12,530 bases of DNA from JBKPIY01 sp046730475 (GTDB taxonomy: Bacteria > Actinomycetota > Thermoleophilia > Solirubrobacterales > 70-9). The position numbers and the translations under genes are program-made. The stretch spans positions 1 through 12,530 of the forward strand of contig JBKPIY010000041.1 of the NCBI GenBank assembly GCA_046730475.1. The letters are read 5' to 3'. The notes under the pieces were generated by a model. It was not told the DNA's origin, searched no databases, and was given only the letters and a program-made list of their open reading frames with translations. This document shows positions 1 through 6,893 of the stretch, in pieces. Numbering within the stretch: position 1 is the first letter of the stretch; every line of letters begins with the position of its first letter.

Positions 1-83
1 TGGCCGTCACCGAGGTCGCCGCCAAGACCGGGGAGAACGTCCGCATCGCCCGCTTCGCCCGGTTCGAGGTGGGCGAGGAGTAG
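1..83 (+). CDS. tsf: Elongation factor Ts, C-terminal end (partial)
   Basis: Only the last 26 codons are present, read from base 3 to a TAG at 81-83. The peptide contains AKTGENVRIARFARFEVGEE, which matches the usual C-terminal tail of EF-Ts, the nucleotide-exchange factor that recycles EF-Tu during translation. The position directly before pyrH is the standard bacterial order (rpsB-tsf-pyrH-frr) and supports the call. A GAGGAG at 75-80, inside the last codons, probably serves as the ribosome binding site of the next gene. The start and most of the protein lie outside the window. Confidence 0.9.
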   Translation, partial: AVTEVAAKTGENVRIARFARFEVGEE

Positions 84-88
84 CGCCC

Positions 89-838
89 GTGACGCCGGAG
101 CCGCGCTTCACGCGCATCCTCCTGAAGCTCTCGGGCGAGGCGCTGATGGGGGACCTCCCCTATGGGACCGACCCCGAGCAGATCGAGAGAATCGCCCGCC
201 AGGTGAAGGTGGTGAGGGGGCGCGGGGTGGAGGTCGCAGTGGTCGTCGGCGCCGGCAACATCTACCGCGGCCTCGAGGGCGCCGCCGAGGGTATGGACCG
301 GGCGACCGCCGACTACATGGGGATGTTGGCGACGGTGCTGAACGCTCTCACCCTCCAGGACGCGCTCGAGAAGGTGGGCGCCGACACCAGGGTGCTGTCG
401 GCGATGGCGGTGACCGAGGTGGCCGAGCCCTACATCCGCCGCCGCGCGATCCGCCACCTGGAGAAGGGCCGGACCGTGATCTTCGCCGCCGGGACGGGGA
501 ACCCCTTCTTCACCACCGATACCGCCGCGGCACTGCGAGCGCTCGAGATTCACGCCGAGGCGATCCTGATGGCCAAGAACGGCGTCGAGGGTGTCTACGA
601 CGCCGATCCCCAGGAGAACCCCGACGCCGAGTTCCTCGCCGAGATCAGTCACCGCCAGGCGATCGAGCGCGGGCTCCGGGTGATGGACTCGACCGCGCTG
701 TCGCTGTGCATGGACAACGATCTGCCGATCTACGTCTTCAACATCGCGGACGAGCGCAACATAGATAGGATCGTGTGCGGAGAGCGGGTGGGCACGCTGG
801 TCTCGTCGACCGCACGCGGTGCGCCCGCGAGAGCGTGA
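89..838 (+). CDS. pyrH: UMP kinase PyrH
   Basis: The 249-residue product is a uridylate kinase of the amino acid kinase family. It phosphorylates UMP to UDP with ATP in the cytoplasm and feeds all pyrimidine nucleotide synthesis. Visible motifs are the N-terminal KLSGEALMG (13-21), the glycine loop VGAGNIYRG (53-61), RATADYMGMLATVLNAL (71-87), GTGNPFFTTD (135-144) and NGVEGVYDADP (164-174). The length is normal for the family. The glycine loop reads GAGN where most family members have GGGN, a mild deviation. The GTG start at 89 lies eight bases after the GAGGAG inside tsf. The stop overlaps the frr start by four bases, so the two genes are probably translationally coupled. Confidence 0.97.
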   Translation: MTPEPRFTRILLKLSGEALMGDLPYGTDPEQIERIARQVKVVRGRGVEVAVVVGAGNIYRGLEGAAEGMDRATADYMGMLATVLNALTLQDALEKVGADTRVLSAMAVTEVAEPYIRRRAIRHLEKGRTVIFAAGTGNPFFTTDTAAALRALEIHAEAILMAKNGVEGVYDADPQENPDAEFLAEISHRQAIERGLRVMDSTALSLCMDNDLPIYVFNIADERNIDRIVCGERVGTLVSSTARGAPARA

Positions 839-1401
839 GCGAGCTGATCGACGAACTGCTGGCGGACGCCGAGGAGCGGATGACGAAGTCCGTCGACTCC
901 ACCCGCAGCGAGCTCGCCACCGTCCGCACGGGAAGGGCCTCACCGCACCTACTCGACCGGATCGCGGTCGATTACTACGGCGCCGAGACCCCGCTCAAGC
1001 AGCTCGCCCAGGTGGCGGCGACCGATGCCCGGATGCTCACCGTCACCCCTTACGACAAGTCGTCGATCTCGGCGATCGAGAAGTCGGTGATGGAGTCCGA
1101 TCTCGGCCTCACCCCGTCCAACGACGGAAACGTCATCCGCCTCCAGATCCCCGAGCTCACCGCGGAGCGCCGCCGGGAGCTGGTGAAGGTCGTCCACGGT
1201 GTGGCCGAGGAGGGGCGGGTCGCCGTCCGCAACATCCGCCGCGACGTGATGCACGATCTGCGCGAGCTGAAGAAGGAGGGGGAGGCCGGCTCCGACGAGG
1301 AGCACCGCGCCGAGACGGGCCTCCAGAAGCTCACCGACGGCGCGATCGGCGCGATCGACAGCCTTCTCAAAGGGAAGGAAGAGGAGATCCTGGAGGTCTA
1401 G
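835..1401 (+). CDS. frr: Ribosome recycling factor
   Basis: The 188-residue product is the ribosome recycling factor, which works with EF-G to split post-termination ribosomes. It matches RRF over its whole length: the N-terminal helix with RMTKSVDSTRSELATVRTGRASP (motif RTGRA at 31-35), the domain II segment LDRIAVDYYGAETPLKQLA, then LTVTPYDKSS, and the C-terminal helix with VRNIRRD and KKEGE. The family is usually about 185 residues. I chose the GTG at 835, which overlaps the pyrH stop as GTGA, rather than a start 60 bases upstream at 775. The longer version would add 20 residues that RRFs lack and would overlap pyrH by more than 60 bases. Confidence 0.96.
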   Translation: MSELIDELLADAEERMTKSVDSTRSELATVRTGRASPHLLDRIAVDYYGAETPLKQLAQVAATDARMLTVTPYDKSSISAIEKSVMESDLGLTPSNDGNVIRLQIPELTAERRRELVKVVHGVAEEGRVAVRNIRRDVMHDLRELKKEGEAGSDEEHRAETGLQKLTDGAIGAIDSLLKGKEEEILEV

Positions 1402-1402
1402 G

Positions 1403-1430
1403 GGCCGCCTCGGCCCGGCCTTCGGCGGCC
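1403..1430 (+). promoter_or_regulatory. Inverted repeat in the uppS leader
   Basis: A perfect 7-base inverted repeat (GGCCGCC at 1403-1409, GGCGGCC at 1424-1430, 14-base spacer) fills the short gap between the frr stop and the uppS ATG at 1432. The second arm ends one base before the start codon. As RNA it would form an all-GC stem next to or over the ribosome landing site. No T-run follows, so it does not look like a classical intrinsic terminator. It could reduce uppS translation or protect or process the mRNA. Chance pairing in GC-rich DNA is also possible. Confidence 0.35.
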
Positions 1431-1431
1431 G

Positions 1432-2094
1432 ATGCCTGCCCAGTACGTCGCCATCATCACCGACGGCAACGGCCGCTGGGCGCGGCAGCGCGGTCTGCCG
1501 TTGGTCGAGGGCCACAGGGCGGGCGCCGATGTGGTCAAGGACCGGCTCAGGGACGCGGTCGAGTTCGGGATCCGCGAGCTGACCGTCTACTCCTTCTCGA
1601 CCGAGAATTGGACGAGGCCGAAGGAGGAGGTCGACGCCCTGATGCGAATGTTCGGCGAGCGGATCGACGTCGAGACTCCTGAGCTGAACGAGGAGGGCGT
1701 GCGGATGCGGTTCATCGGCCGGCGCGACGGAATCGCCCCCGGCCTGATCGAGCTGATGGACTGGGCGGAGGCGGAAACGGCCGGAAACGAGCGGATCACC
1801 CTGTTCGTCGCCTTCAACTACGGCGGACGCTCGGAGATTGTCGACGCCGCCCGCGGTTTCATCGGGTCGAGCGAGGAGGAGTTCGGGGCGCGGCTGTACG
1901 CCCCCGAGATGCACGACCCGGATCTCCTGATCCGCACCAGCGGCGAGCAGCGGATCTCGAACTACCTGCTCTGGCAGTGCGCGTACTCGGAGTTCGTGTT
2001 CCGCGAGGAGCTTTGGCCGGAGTTCACCAGGGAGGTCTTTCGGGCCGCTCTGGACGAGTTCGAGGAGCGCGAGCGGAGGTTCGGGGCCCGGTGA
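1432..2094 (+). CDS. uppS: Undecaprenyl diphosphate synthase (cis-prenyltransferase)
   Basis: The 220-residue product is a cis-prenyltransferase that condenses isopentenyl diphosphate units onto an allylic primer to make the C50-C55 lipid carrier of cell-wall synthesis. Signature motifs are ITDGNGRWA (9-17, with the catalytic Asp at 11), GHRAG (27-31), SFSTENW (54-60), FNYGGRSEI, and the C-terminal PDLLIRTSGEQRISNYLLWQ (163-182). It is shorter than the usual 240-260 residues. The segment between NYGGR and PDLLIRTSGE seems trimmed, and the N-terminus is brief. ATG 1432 is the only start in this frame after the frr stop, and no clear Shine-Dalgarno site precedes it. The gene overlaps cdsA by four bases. 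Confidence 0.93.
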   Translation: MPAQYVAIITDGNGRWARQRGLPLVEGHRAGADVVKDRLRDAVEFGIRELTVYSFSTENWTRPKEEVDALMRMFGERIDVETPELNEEGVRMRFIGRRDGIAPGLIELMDWAEAETAGNERITLFVAFNYGGRSEIVDAARGFIGSSEEEFGARLYAPEMHDPDLLIRTSGEQRISNYLLWQCAYSEFVFREELWPEFTREVFRAALDEFEERERRFGAR

Positions 2095-3092
2095 GCGAGG
2101 ACCTGGAGCCGCCCTGGTTCGACTTCAAGCTGGAGCCCAGCGAGCGGCGGGAGCCAGTCGGGCGTCGCTCCCTCGCCCGCGACGCGGAGGAGCTGCTCGG
2201 TCCTCTCGAGGAGGAGCTCGCCGAGGCGGAAGGCGAGGAGGAGGGCGAGGCCGTCGAGCCCGAGCGGGCGCGACGGCGGCGCGGGCTCCACCTGGGGGGC
2301 TCGGAGACCACCCGGCGGGTGCTGTGGGCGGTTCCGTGGGCCGCGTTCGCGATCTTCATCGTGGCCGAGGGCGACCTCGTGTTCACGGTCTCGATGATCG
2401 GCCTCGGGGTGATCGGGTTGCGTGAGTTCTTCCGGATGGCAAAGGGCAGCCGCCCGTTCGTGCTGCCCGCGTTCGGGGTGCTGGTGGCGATGGTCCTCGT
2501 CGCCCACTACGGCGACCCCTTTCACATCCTGCTCGCGTTCGCGTGCCTGTTCCCGGCGATGTTCGTGTTCGCGATCTCGCGCAAGCACCGCGACGGGACC
2601 ACGATCTCGTTCGCGATCACCGTCTTCGGCGTCGCCTGGATGGGGATCGCGTTCAGCCATGCCGTCCTCCTCCGCGACCTCGAGCTTCACGGGGCGGCGC
2701 TGCTGATCGACGTGCTCGTCGCCACCTTCCTCGCTGACACGGCCGCCTACGCGGGCGGGCGGCTATTCGGCACCCGCAGTATCACCCCTCGGATCTCGCC
2801 CAACAAGACGCTCGAGGGCCTGATCGCGGGGTTCATCGGCGGCACGATGGGCTTCTGGTTCGCCGGCCTTTACCAGGACTGGCTCCCTGGGATCGACGCG
2901 CTGGTGATGGGGATGGCGATCGCCGCGATCGCCCCGATCGGCGACCTGTTCGCGTCGCTGATCAAGCGTGACCTCGAGATCAAGGACACCGGCACCCTGT
3001 TCGGCCCCCACGGGGGCCTCATCGATCGCCTCGACGCCGTCCTCTTCACCGTCGTCGCCGGTTACTACCTGGCGGTCGCGTTCGTCTACTGA
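2091..3092 (+). CDS. cdsA: Phosphatidate cytidylyltransferase (CDP-diglyceride synthase)
   Basis: The 333-residue product is an integral membrane CdsA that makes CDP-diacylglycerol from CTP and phosphatidic acid, the branch point of phospholipid synthesis. The C-terminal signature is intact at 289-315: SLIKRDLEIKD, then FGPHGGLIDRLD. Several hydrophobic helices run from about residue 77 to the end. A strongly charged N-terminal extension of about 75 residues precedes the first helix. It has a Glu-rich stretch around 38-57 and then an RRRR cluster, and is probably cytoplasmic. The GTG at 2091 overlaps the uppS stop as GTGA, with GGAGG at 2075-2079 upstream. An in-frame start at 1977 would add 38 arginine/glycine-rich residues encoded inside uppS and is unlikely. 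Confidence 0.94.
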   Translation: MSEDLEPPWFDFKLEPSERREPVGRRSLARDAEELLGPLEEELAEAEGEEEGEAVEPERARRRRGLHLGGSETTRRVLWAVPWAAFAIFIVAEGDLVFTVSMIGLGVIGLREFFRMAKGSRPFVLPAFGVLVAMVLVAHYGDPFHILLAFACLFPAMFVFAISRKHRDGTTISFAITVFGVAWMGIAFSHAVLLRDLELHGAALLIDVLVATFLADTAAYAGGRLFGTRSITPRISPNKTLEGLIAGFIGGTMGFWFAGLYQDWLPGIDALVMGMAIAAIAPIGDLFASLIKRDLEIKDTGTLFGPHGGLIDRLDAVLFTVVAGYYLAVAFVY

Positions 3093-3116
3093 CCGCGGGT
3101 CGCATCCTTGGGTCGG

Positions 3117-3147
3117 TTGAGAGAGCCTTGATCGGCCCACCTACACT
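3117..3147 (+). promoter_or_regulatory. Putative dxr promoter, nearly leaderless
   Basis: A -35-like TTGAGA (3117-3122) and a -10-like TACACT (3142-3147) are 19 bases apart in the 64-base gap between cdsA and dxr. Only nine bases separate the -10 box from the dxr ATG at 3157, so transcription would begin within a few bases of the start codon. No Shine-Dalgarno sequence is present in those nine bases. The spacing is slightly long for sigma-70-type promoters. The call rests on motif resemblance and on the same layout upstream of other genes in the window. Confidence 0.45.
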
Positions 3148-3156
3148 GGGCGGCCG

Positions 3157-4305
3157 ATGAAGCGTGTGCTGATCCTCGGATCCACGGGGTCGATCGGGAC
3201 CCAGGCGCTGGAGGTGATCGGCGCCTCCCCGGAGCTGTCGGTGGCCGGCCTCAGCGCCGGGTCGAGCTGGGAGCGCCTGCTCGGGCAGGCGCGCGAGCAT
3301 GGCGCACCCGCGGTCGCCCTCGCCGATCAGGAGGCCGCCGCTGCGGCGGCCAAGGCGTGGAGCGGCCGGGTGCTCGCGGGCGCCGAGGGGATCCGGGCGC
3401 TGATCGACGCCAGCGCCCCCGATCTCGTCCTCAACGCGGTGGTCGGCGCCGCCGGGCTCGGGCCGACGATCGTCGCCCTCACCGAGGGGATCGACCTGGC
3501 GCTCGCGAACAAGGAGTCGTTGGTGGTCGGGGGCGAGCTGGTGACCGCCCTCGCCGAGGCCGCCGACGCCCGGATCATCCCGGTCGACTCAGAGCACTCG
3601 GCGCTTTACCAGCTGATCCACGCCGAGCCGCCCGGGACGGTCGAGCGGCTGGTTCTGACCGCATCCGGGGGGCCCTTCCGAGGACGCGCGGACCTCACGG
3701 GGGTGACGCCCGCGCAAGCGCTCGCCCATCCCACCTGGGAGATGGGCGGCAAGATCACGATCGACTCGGCCACCCTGATGAACAAGGGTCTCGAGCTGAT
3801 CGAGGCCCATCACCTCTTCGGCGTCCCGTATGAGCGAATCGACGTCGTCGTCCACCCGCAGTCGATCGTCCACGCCCTCGTCCACCTGAACGACGGCGCC
3901 TCGCTCGCCCATCTCGGCTACCCCGACATGCGGATGCCGATCTCCTACGCCCTCAACCTGCCCGAGCGCGCCGACGTCGAGATCCCCGCCCTCGATCTGG
4001 CGAACGTGGGGGAGCTGAGCTTCGAGGAACCGGACACCGACGCCTTCCCTTGCCTCCGCCTGGCGCGCGAGGCCGGTGAGGTGGGGGGGACCGCCCCGTG
4101 CGTGATGAACGCCGCCAACGAGATCGCCGTCGAGGCGTTCCTCGCCGGCAGGCTCCCGTTCACCGGCATTCCCGAGGTAATCGACCGCTGCCTGGACGAG
4201 CTTCCCGGGAGCCCGGTGAGCCACTTCGAGGACCTGTACGAGGCCGACGCCGCCGCCCGCCGGCGGGCGCTCGCCCTGGTGGAGCAGGCGACCCCGGCGG
4301 CATGA
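3157..4305 (+). CDS. dxr: 1-deoxy-D-xylulose 5-phosphate reductoisomerase
   Basis: The 382-residue product is DXP reductoisomerase (IspC), which converts DXP to 2-C-methylerythritol 4-phosphate with NADPH, the committed step of the MEP isoprenoid pathway. The NADPH-binding GSTGSIG is at 8-14. NKESLVVGGELV follows. The metal-binding pair is Asp144 and Glu146 in PVDSEHSALYQ, and the third ligand is Glu213 in LMNKGLELIEAHH. ASGGPFRG, PTWEMGGKITIDSATL, VHPQSIVHALV and the C-terminal MNAANEIAVEAFL are all present. Length is typical. The ATG at 3157 starts directly at the family's usual N-terminus. The stop overlaps the next start as ATGA. UppS and the downstream ispG belong to the same isoprenoid theme. 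Confidence 0.97.
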   Translation: MKRVLILGSTGSIGTQALEVIGASPELSVAGLSAGSSWERLLGQAREHGAPAVALADQEAAAAAAKAWSGRVLAGAEGIRALIDASAPDLVLNAVVGAAGLGPTIVALTEGIDLALANKESLVVGGELVTALAEAADARIIPVDSEHSALYQLIHAEPPGTVERLVLTASGGPFRGRADLTGVTPAQALAHPTWEMGGKITIDSATLMNKGLELIEAHHLFGVPYERIDVVVHPQSIVHALVHLNDGASLAHLGYPDMRMPISYALNLPERADVEIPALDLANVGELSFEEPDTDAFPCLRLAREAGEVGGTAPCVMNAANEIAVEAFLAGRLPFTGIPEVIDRCLDELPGSPVSHFEDLYEADAAARRRALALVEQATPAA

Positions 4306-5606
4306 GCTGGGTCCTCACCATCGCGGGCTTCGCCGCGCTCGTGATCCTGCACGAGTTCGGCCACTTCGCCGCCGCCAAGGTCACCGGGATGCGGGTCGAG
4401 CGCTTCTTCCTGTTCTTCCCGCCGAAGCTCGTCAGCGTCACCAGGGGGGAGACCGAGTACGGGATCGGGATGATCCCGCTGGGGGGCTTCGTGAAGATCA
4501 CCGGAATGAACCCCGACGAGCTGCGCGCCGAGGAGGAGGCACTCGAGGAGGAAGCACCGCTGGGAACCGGCCGGGTGGCGGCCGGCCGGCCCGAGCTCGC
4601 CACCGCCAACGTCGCCGTCGAGGGAAGGGGAGCGGAGGCCGCGGGGAGCCGGACGCCCGACGGCCTCCTGGCAAGGATCGAAGGACCCTCCCGGGCCCCG
4701 CTCACGCCGGAAACGCTGAAGCGCGCCTACTACAACCAGCCGGTCTGGAAGCGGGTCGTGGTGATCGCGGCCGGCCCGGCGATGAACCTGCTGATCGCCT
4801 TCCTGATCCTGTTCGCGCTCGCCTTCGGCGCCAAGCAGGCGACCACCCTGAAGGTCGATCAGGTGGAGAAGAACAAGCCCGCCTACGGCGCGCTCAGGCC
4901 CGGGGATCGGATCATCTCGATCGACGGCGTCAGACCGACCAACGGGGGAGCCCGGCCCAGCGAGGACGAGCTTGTTCAGCGAGAGCGGACCTTCGCCGAC
5001 CAGGTCGACAGCCACGCCTGCCCGGGACAGCAGGTCGAGGGCTGCTCCTCGGCCACCCCCGCTCACGTGGTCGTGATCCGGAACGGCAGGAGAGTTGCCC
5101 TGAACATCCGCCCCTTCTATGACACGACCACCACCCCGCCCCGCCACCGACTCGGGTTCGCGTTCGCCGGAGGCGATCCGGTGCCGGTGAACCCGTCCGT
5201 TCCCCGCGCGGCGGGGATCGCCCTCGACCAGATGTGGCAGGTGACCAGCGGCACCGTGTCGGTAATCGGGCGGATTTTCCTGCCCGAACAGCGAAGCCAG
5301 GTCTCGAGCGTGGTCGGCGGCGCCGCCGTCGCCAACGAGGCGATCAACTTCGGCGCCCGCGAGGCCCTCTACGTGCTCGCCTTCATCAGCCTCTCGCTCG
5401 CGATCGTCAACCTGTTCCCGTTCCTGCCGCTCGACGGCGGCCACATCTTCTGGAGCCTGGTGGAGAAACTCCGGGGCCGCCCGGTGCCGTTCGCGACGAT
5501 GGAGAAGGCCGGCGCGATCGGCTTCGTTCTCATCCTGTTCATCTTCTTCATCGGCCTCTCTAACGACATCGGCCGGCTCACAGGCGAGGGCTTCAATATC
5601 CGCTAG
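4302..5606 (+). CDS. rseP: RseP/Rip1-type site-2 protease (M50 intramembrane metalloprotease)
   Basis: The 434-residue product is an intramembrane zinc protease of the RseP/Rip1 type, which typically cleaves membrane-bound anti-sigma factors after a first external cut. The zinc motif HEFGH is at 17-21 in the first helix. The third ligand motif LDGGH is near 377-381 (NLFPFLPLDGGH). A PDZ-like segment with ALRPGDRIISIDG begins near residue 195. AGPAMNLLIAF marks a second membrane segment, and a hydrophobic helix lies near the C-terminus. Between GGFVKITGM and YYNQPVWKR there is a charged, Glu- and Ala-rich insert of about 70 residues. The ATG at 4302 overlaps the dxr stop, and a longer upstream frame inside dxr is spurious. 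In Mycobacterium the equivalent gene is followed by ispG; here ispG lies over 6 kb away. Confidence 0.94.
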   Translation: MSWVLTIAGFAALVILHEFGHFAAAKVTGMRVERFFLFFPPKLVSVTRGETEYGIGMIPLGGFVKITGMNPDELRAEEEALEEEAPLGTGRVAAGRPELATANVAVEGRGAEAAGSRTPDGLLARIEGPSRAPLTPETLKRAYYNQPVWKRVVVIAAGPAMNLLIAFLILFALAFGAKQATTLKVDQVEKNKPAYGALRPGDRIISIDGVRPTNGGARPSEDELVQRERTFADQVDSHACPGQQVEGCSSATPAHVVVIRNGRRVALNIRPFYDTTTTPPRHRLGFAFAGGDPVPVNPSVPRAAGIALDQMWQVTSGTVSVIGRIFLPEQRSQVSSVVGGAAVANEAINFGAREALYVLAFISLSLAIVNLFPFLPLDGGHIFWSLVEKLRGRPVPFATMEKAGAIGFVLILFIFFIGLSNDIGRLTGEGFNIR

Positions 5607-5650
5607 CTCCTCCGGTCGCCGGGCGAGGGGAGGGCCGGATAGCCCGCGGC

Positions 5651-5698
5651 GGCTCCGGCGCGATCGCCAGAAGCAGGCGCGCTCGTCAGGCCGGAGCC
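5651..5698. terminator. Inverted repeat between convergent rseP and MFS genes
   Basis: Perfect 9-base arms GGCTCCGGC (5651-5659) and GCCGGAGCC (5690-5698) are separated by 30 bases. The second arm covers the last codons of the MFS gene, and its stop codon falls in the loop. A smaller CGCC/GGCG pairing lies within the loop. The location between two converging genes suits a bidirectional terminator, but no T-run follows on either strand. It might depend on Rho or act as a 3'-end stabiliser. Confidence 0.4.
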
Positions 5699-6822
5699 CA
5701 CGCCCGCTGGCGTCGCAGCACCGGCGCCAGGCTGAGGAGGCAGGCCCCCACCAGGACCCCGTAGGCGGCGCCGTCCCCAGCGGCGTCGGCGAGCGCGCCC
5801 CCCAAGCTGCCGCCGACGACCTGGCCCCCCGCCCAGGCGAGGTTCATCAGGGCCCCGGCCAGCCCCTGGTCGAGCCCGGCAGCCTCCGATTGCTCGGAGA
5901 GCATCGCCATCGCCGGAGCCCAGAACATCCCCAGCGCGGCGACGATCGCGACCGTTCCGGCGAGCAACAGGGCGAGGACTCCGATCAGCGGCAGGAGCGC
6001 CCCGATCGCGGCGGTCACGGCGAGCCCGATCGCGACCGGGACCAGCCGGCCGCGGCGGTCGGACAGCCGGCCGACGAACGGGCTCATCGTCCCCTCGACC
6101 GCCGCAGCCACCAGGAAGGTCGCCCCGACGACGACCGCGCTCGCGCCCAGCTCGTCGAGCCTAAGCGGGACGAGCACGTTGATCGCGCCCGAGAACGCCG
6201 CCGGGAGGGCGACGAGCCAGACGGCCGCCCACAGGGCCGGGCCGCGGGCGCGCGCGAGGCCTCGCCATCCCTCGCGGGAGCTCGGCACCGCCGGGACCCG
6301 GGTCGCCCAGGCGGCCAGGGAGACCGCGGTCACAGCCACCGCCCCGAAAACCCAGCGGGGCCCAAGCTGGACCGCGGCGGTCCCAAGCACCGGTCCCGCG
6401 ACGACGCCGAAGATCGCGGAGGCGAGAGCCGAACCTACGATCTCGCCCCGGCGCTCGCTGGGGGTCACCCCCATCAGCCATGAGAACCCGCCCGCCCACG
6501 AGAACGCTCCCCCGACGCCCTGCGCGAAGCGAGCCCCGACGAGGACGGCGGCGTGATGTCCGAGCCCGAACACCACGCTCGAGCCCGCCAGCAGGCAGAG
6601 GCCGGCGAGGACGGCGGACTTGACGCCGAACCTGGCCGCGAACGCGCCCGCCGGGAGTGCGGCGAGCAGGGTGCCCGCCGCGTAGGAGGCGGTGAGGACC
6701 CCGGCCTCGGTCTGGGAGAGCCCGAGCTCGTCGACGTAGTGGGGCAGGAGGGGGACGATGGCGGCGTAGAACGCCGTGTCGACGAACAGGATCGCGGCGA
6801 CCAGGAGGAAGACCCGTCGCAT
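5686..6822 (-). CDS. MFS transporter, drug-efflux-like (DHA1 type)
   Basis: The 378-residue product is a major facilitator superfamily permease with about twelve hydrophobic helices in two halves. The loop between helices 2 and 3 carries a motif-A-like GAFAARFGVKS (59-69). The matching loop of the C-terminal half has GRLSDRRGRL (251-260). The length and this layout suit proton-coupled efflux carriers of the DHA1 class, but the substrate cannot be read from sequence. It is the only minus-strand gene between rseP and the acyl-CoA ligase: convergent with rseP and divergent from the ligase. The ATG at 6822 lies six bases after a -10-like TAGGAT, so the mRNA is probably leaderless. No regulator gene adjoins it. 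Confidence 0.88.
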   Translation of the reverse strand: MRRVFLLVAAILFVDTAFYAAIVPLLPHYVDELGLSQTEAGVLTASYAAGTLLAALPAGAFAARFGVKSAVLAGLCLLAGSSVVFGLGHHAAVLVGARFAQGVGGAFSWAGGFSWLMGVTPSERRGEIVGSALASAIFGVVAGPVLGTAAVQLGPRWVFGAVAVTAVSLAAWATRVPAVPSSREGWRGLARARGPALWAAVWLVALPAAFSGAINVLVPLRLDELGASAVVVGATFLVAAAVEGTMSPFVGRLSDRRGRLVPVAIGLAVTAAIGALLPLIGVLALLLAGTVAIVAALGMFWAPAMAMLSEQSEAAGLDQGLAGALMNLAWAGGQVVGGSLGGALADAAGDGAAYGVLVGACLLSLAPVLRRQRAWAPA

Positions 6823-6828
6823 CCTTCG

Positions 6829-6834
6829 ATCCTA
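6829..6834 (-). promoter_or_regulatory. Putative leaderless -10 box of the MFS gene
   Basis: Read on the minus strand, TAGGAT ends six bases before the ATG of the MFS gene, the spacing expected if transcription begins at or next to the start codon. No convincing -35 box is visible 16-19 bases upstream. The 71-base divergent gap must also carry the promoter of the acyl-CoA ligase, so the two promoters probably overlap. Confidence 0.4.
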
Positions 6835-6858
6835 GGACCCTCGGCGAGTGCCCTGTTG

Positions 6859-6889
6859 TAGCGTTCCGCACGCGAGCGACGGAGAGAGG
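6859..6889 (+). promoter_or_regulatory. Putative -10 box and ribosome binding site of the acyl-CoA ligase
   Basis: TAGCGT at 6859-6864 resembles a -10 box. It would give a leader of roughly 20 bases holding a strong Shine-Dalgarno sequence, GGAGAGAGG at 6881-6889, four bases before the ATG at 6894. The ribosome binding site is clear. The -10 box is tentative, because no good -35 match lies upstream. This gene has a conventional leader, unlike its divergent neighbour. Confidence 0.45.
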
Positions 6890-6893
6890 CCCG

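Noticed and set aside
775..834. Upstream start of frr at 775 giving a 208-residue protein
   Set aside because: The extra 20 residues are the shifted reading of the end of pyrH and are absent from ribosome recycling factors. GTG at 835 fits the family length and the 4-base overlap.
3945..5444. A 499-codon minus-strand frame opposite dxr and rseP
   Set aside because: Both plus-strand genes are certain. The antisense product is a low-complexity His/Asp/Gly/Arg mixture without motifs.
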